From Pseudorhodoplanes sp. (GTDB taxonomy: Bacteria; Pseudomonadota; Alphaproteobacteria; Rhizobiales; Xanthobacteraceae), in NCBI GenBank assembly GCA_008933495.1, contig WBUW01000125.1, positions 1-7,696 of the forward strand: DNA of 7,696 nt. The letters are read 5' to 3'. Within the stretch, counting starts at the first letter, position 1; each line of letters begins with the position of its first letter. Position numbers and translations under genes: made by a program. Shown in pieces: positions 7,470 through 7,696 of the stretch. Below the pieces are notes generated by a model that did not search any database, was not told the origin of the DNA, and saw only the letters and a list, made by a program, of their open reading frames with translations.

Positions 7470-7574
7470 ATGCAGGTTGTGATGATCGGTGCCAGCCATG
7501 TCGGCCTGGTATTTGCGGCGTTTCTGGCCGATTTCGGACATCGTGTCGTGTGCGTCGGAAAGGACGCCGACTAG
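7470..7574 (+). pseudogene. ugd: N-terminal remnant of UDP-glucose 6-dehydrogenase
   Basis: A 34-codon ORF starts 18 bases after the epimerase with a purine-rich GGACGGG just upstream, and ends at TAG 7572-7574. Its peptide (MQVVMIGASHVGLV, then ADFGHRVVCVGKDAD) aligns by eye with the first beta-alpha-beta unit of Ugd/RkpK proteins, which typically read as KIAMIGTGYVGLV followed by a FADFGHDVVCVDKD-type strand. Family members are about 430-440 residues, so over 90% of the protein is missing and it cannot be an enzyme. The nucleotide-binding turn is also altered (GASHVG where GxGYVG is normal), and the Asp of the usual VCVDKD is Gly. Both suggest decay. Homology ends at about 7571, followed by sequence that does not look like ugd in any frame. 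The ugd call is recognition by eye over about 34 residues. Confidence 0.7.
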
Positions 7575-7662
7575 CACTACTTTGGCAGATTTTTAACAGC
7601 GCGGGATTCCCAAATCACTTTTTCTGTGACTCATGGGTGGTCGGCTTTTGGAGGGGCCGACC
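7575..7662. promoter_or_regulatory. Lower-GC intergenic stretch with two GANTC sites
   Basis: This 88-base gap lies between the ugd remnant and the start of a new ORF, and is visibly richer in A and T than its surroundings. Two GANTC sites, the target of the alphaproteobacterial CcrM methylase, occur at 7605-7609 (GATTC) and 7628-7632 (GACTC). They lie within a loose inverted repeat (CCCAAATCAC at 7609-7618 against GTGACTCATGGG at 7626-7637, with mismatches). A weak promoter-like pair, TTAACA at 7593-7598 and CACTTT at 7616-7621 with 17 bases between, has the first GANTC in its spacer. The promoter is speculative; the GANTC sites are certain as sequence. Confidence 0.35.
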
Positions 7663-7663
7663 A
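7638..7663 (+). promoter_or_regulatory. Hairpin at ribosome binding site
   Basis: TGGTCGGC (7638-7645) and GCCGACCA (7656-7663) form a perfect 8-base-pair stem around a 10-base loop, TTTTGGAGGG. The loop holds a strong Shine-Dalgarno (GGAGG, 7650-7654) spaced 8 bases from the ATG at 7663, whose A closes the stem. There is no T-run after it, so it does not look like an intrinsic terminator. It could modulate translation of the ORF that follows. Confidence 0.5.
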
Positions 7664-7696
7664 TGGTTGGCAGGACATTGGATTGGAGAAACGAAC
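7663..7696 (+). CDS. Start of an ORF running off the right edge, function unknown
   Basis: Eleven codons are visible from ATG 7663 (MVGRTLDWRNE), preceded by GGAGG at a good 8-base spacing. An in-frame ATG also exists at 7633, which would add ten residues. The short LDW(R)NE segment faintly resembles the beginning of GcrA-type helix-turn-helix proteins, and two GANTC sites lie upstream, but 11 residues are too few to assign a family. A transposase or other protein of an inserted element is equally possible given the truncated ugd just before it. Base composition is less GC-rich than the operon. Confidence 0.45.
   Translation, partial: MVGRTLDWRNE

Noticed and set aside
6312..7577. 421-codon minus-strand ORF
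   Set aside because: Antisense to the UDP-glucuronate epimerase; its His/Arg/Asp-rich peptide has no recognisable domain.
7638..7663. Intrinsic terminator for the polysaccharide operon
   Set aside because: The stem is perfect, but no T-run follows and the loop contains a Shine-Dalgarno with an ATG at the stem base, so an initiation-region hairpin fits better.
1..7696. CRISPR arrays, tRNA or rRNA genes, toxin-antitoxin or defence modules
   Set aside because: I saw no regularly spaced repeats, no cloverleaf or rRNA-like conserved stretches, and no defence-type proteins on either strand.

Overview
The window reads as two unrelated pieces of DNA joined near position 2990. The left piece (1 to about 2999) is extremely GC-rich, with third positions almost all G or C. 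It carries two minus-strand genes that overlap by 4 bases: a secreted-type mono-heme c-type cytochrome with an Ig-like fold at its N-terminal side, then a polytopic membrane protein with 4Fe-4S ligands (NapH/polyferredoxin type). Together they look like an electron-transfer pair. The style suggests a high-GC deltaproteobacterial, myxobacterial or planctomycete-like genome, but this is inference from composition and gene style only.

The right piece (about 2986 to 7574) is a tightly packed plus-strand polysaccharide operon of alphaproteobacterial flavour. In order it holds a 5'-truncated GT4 glycosyltransferase, a second GT4 glycosyltransferase, a possible 21-residue coupling ORF, a TviB/WbpO-type UDP-N-acetylhexosamine 6-dehydrogenase, a UDP-glucuronate 4-epimerase (LpsL/GAE type) and a 34-codon remnant of UDP-glucose 6-dehydrogenase (ugd). 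Every gene junction from 3915 to 6440 is an ATGA or TGATG overlap, so the module is translationally coupled throughout. The enzymes would supply UDP-HexNAc uronic acid and UDP-galacturonic acid and build them into a surface or exopolysaccharide repeat unit.

At the 3' end the ugd homology stops abruptly at about 7571, and a less GC-rich stretch begins. It contains two GANTC sites, a perfect 8-bp-arm hairpin with a Shine-Dalgarno sequence in its loop, and the first 11 codons of a new ORF that runs off the window. This looks like the edge of an insertion or other rearrangement.

The most important observation is the join at 2985-3000. Two head-to-head genes both lose their N-termini at the same point, and there is no promoter, intergenic space or mobile element between them. 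A chimeric assembly is the simplest explanation, so functional links should not be drawn between the left and right halves. I did not find a convincing new defence or mobile system. The less characterised item is the cytochrome/iron-sulfur membrane pair on the left.
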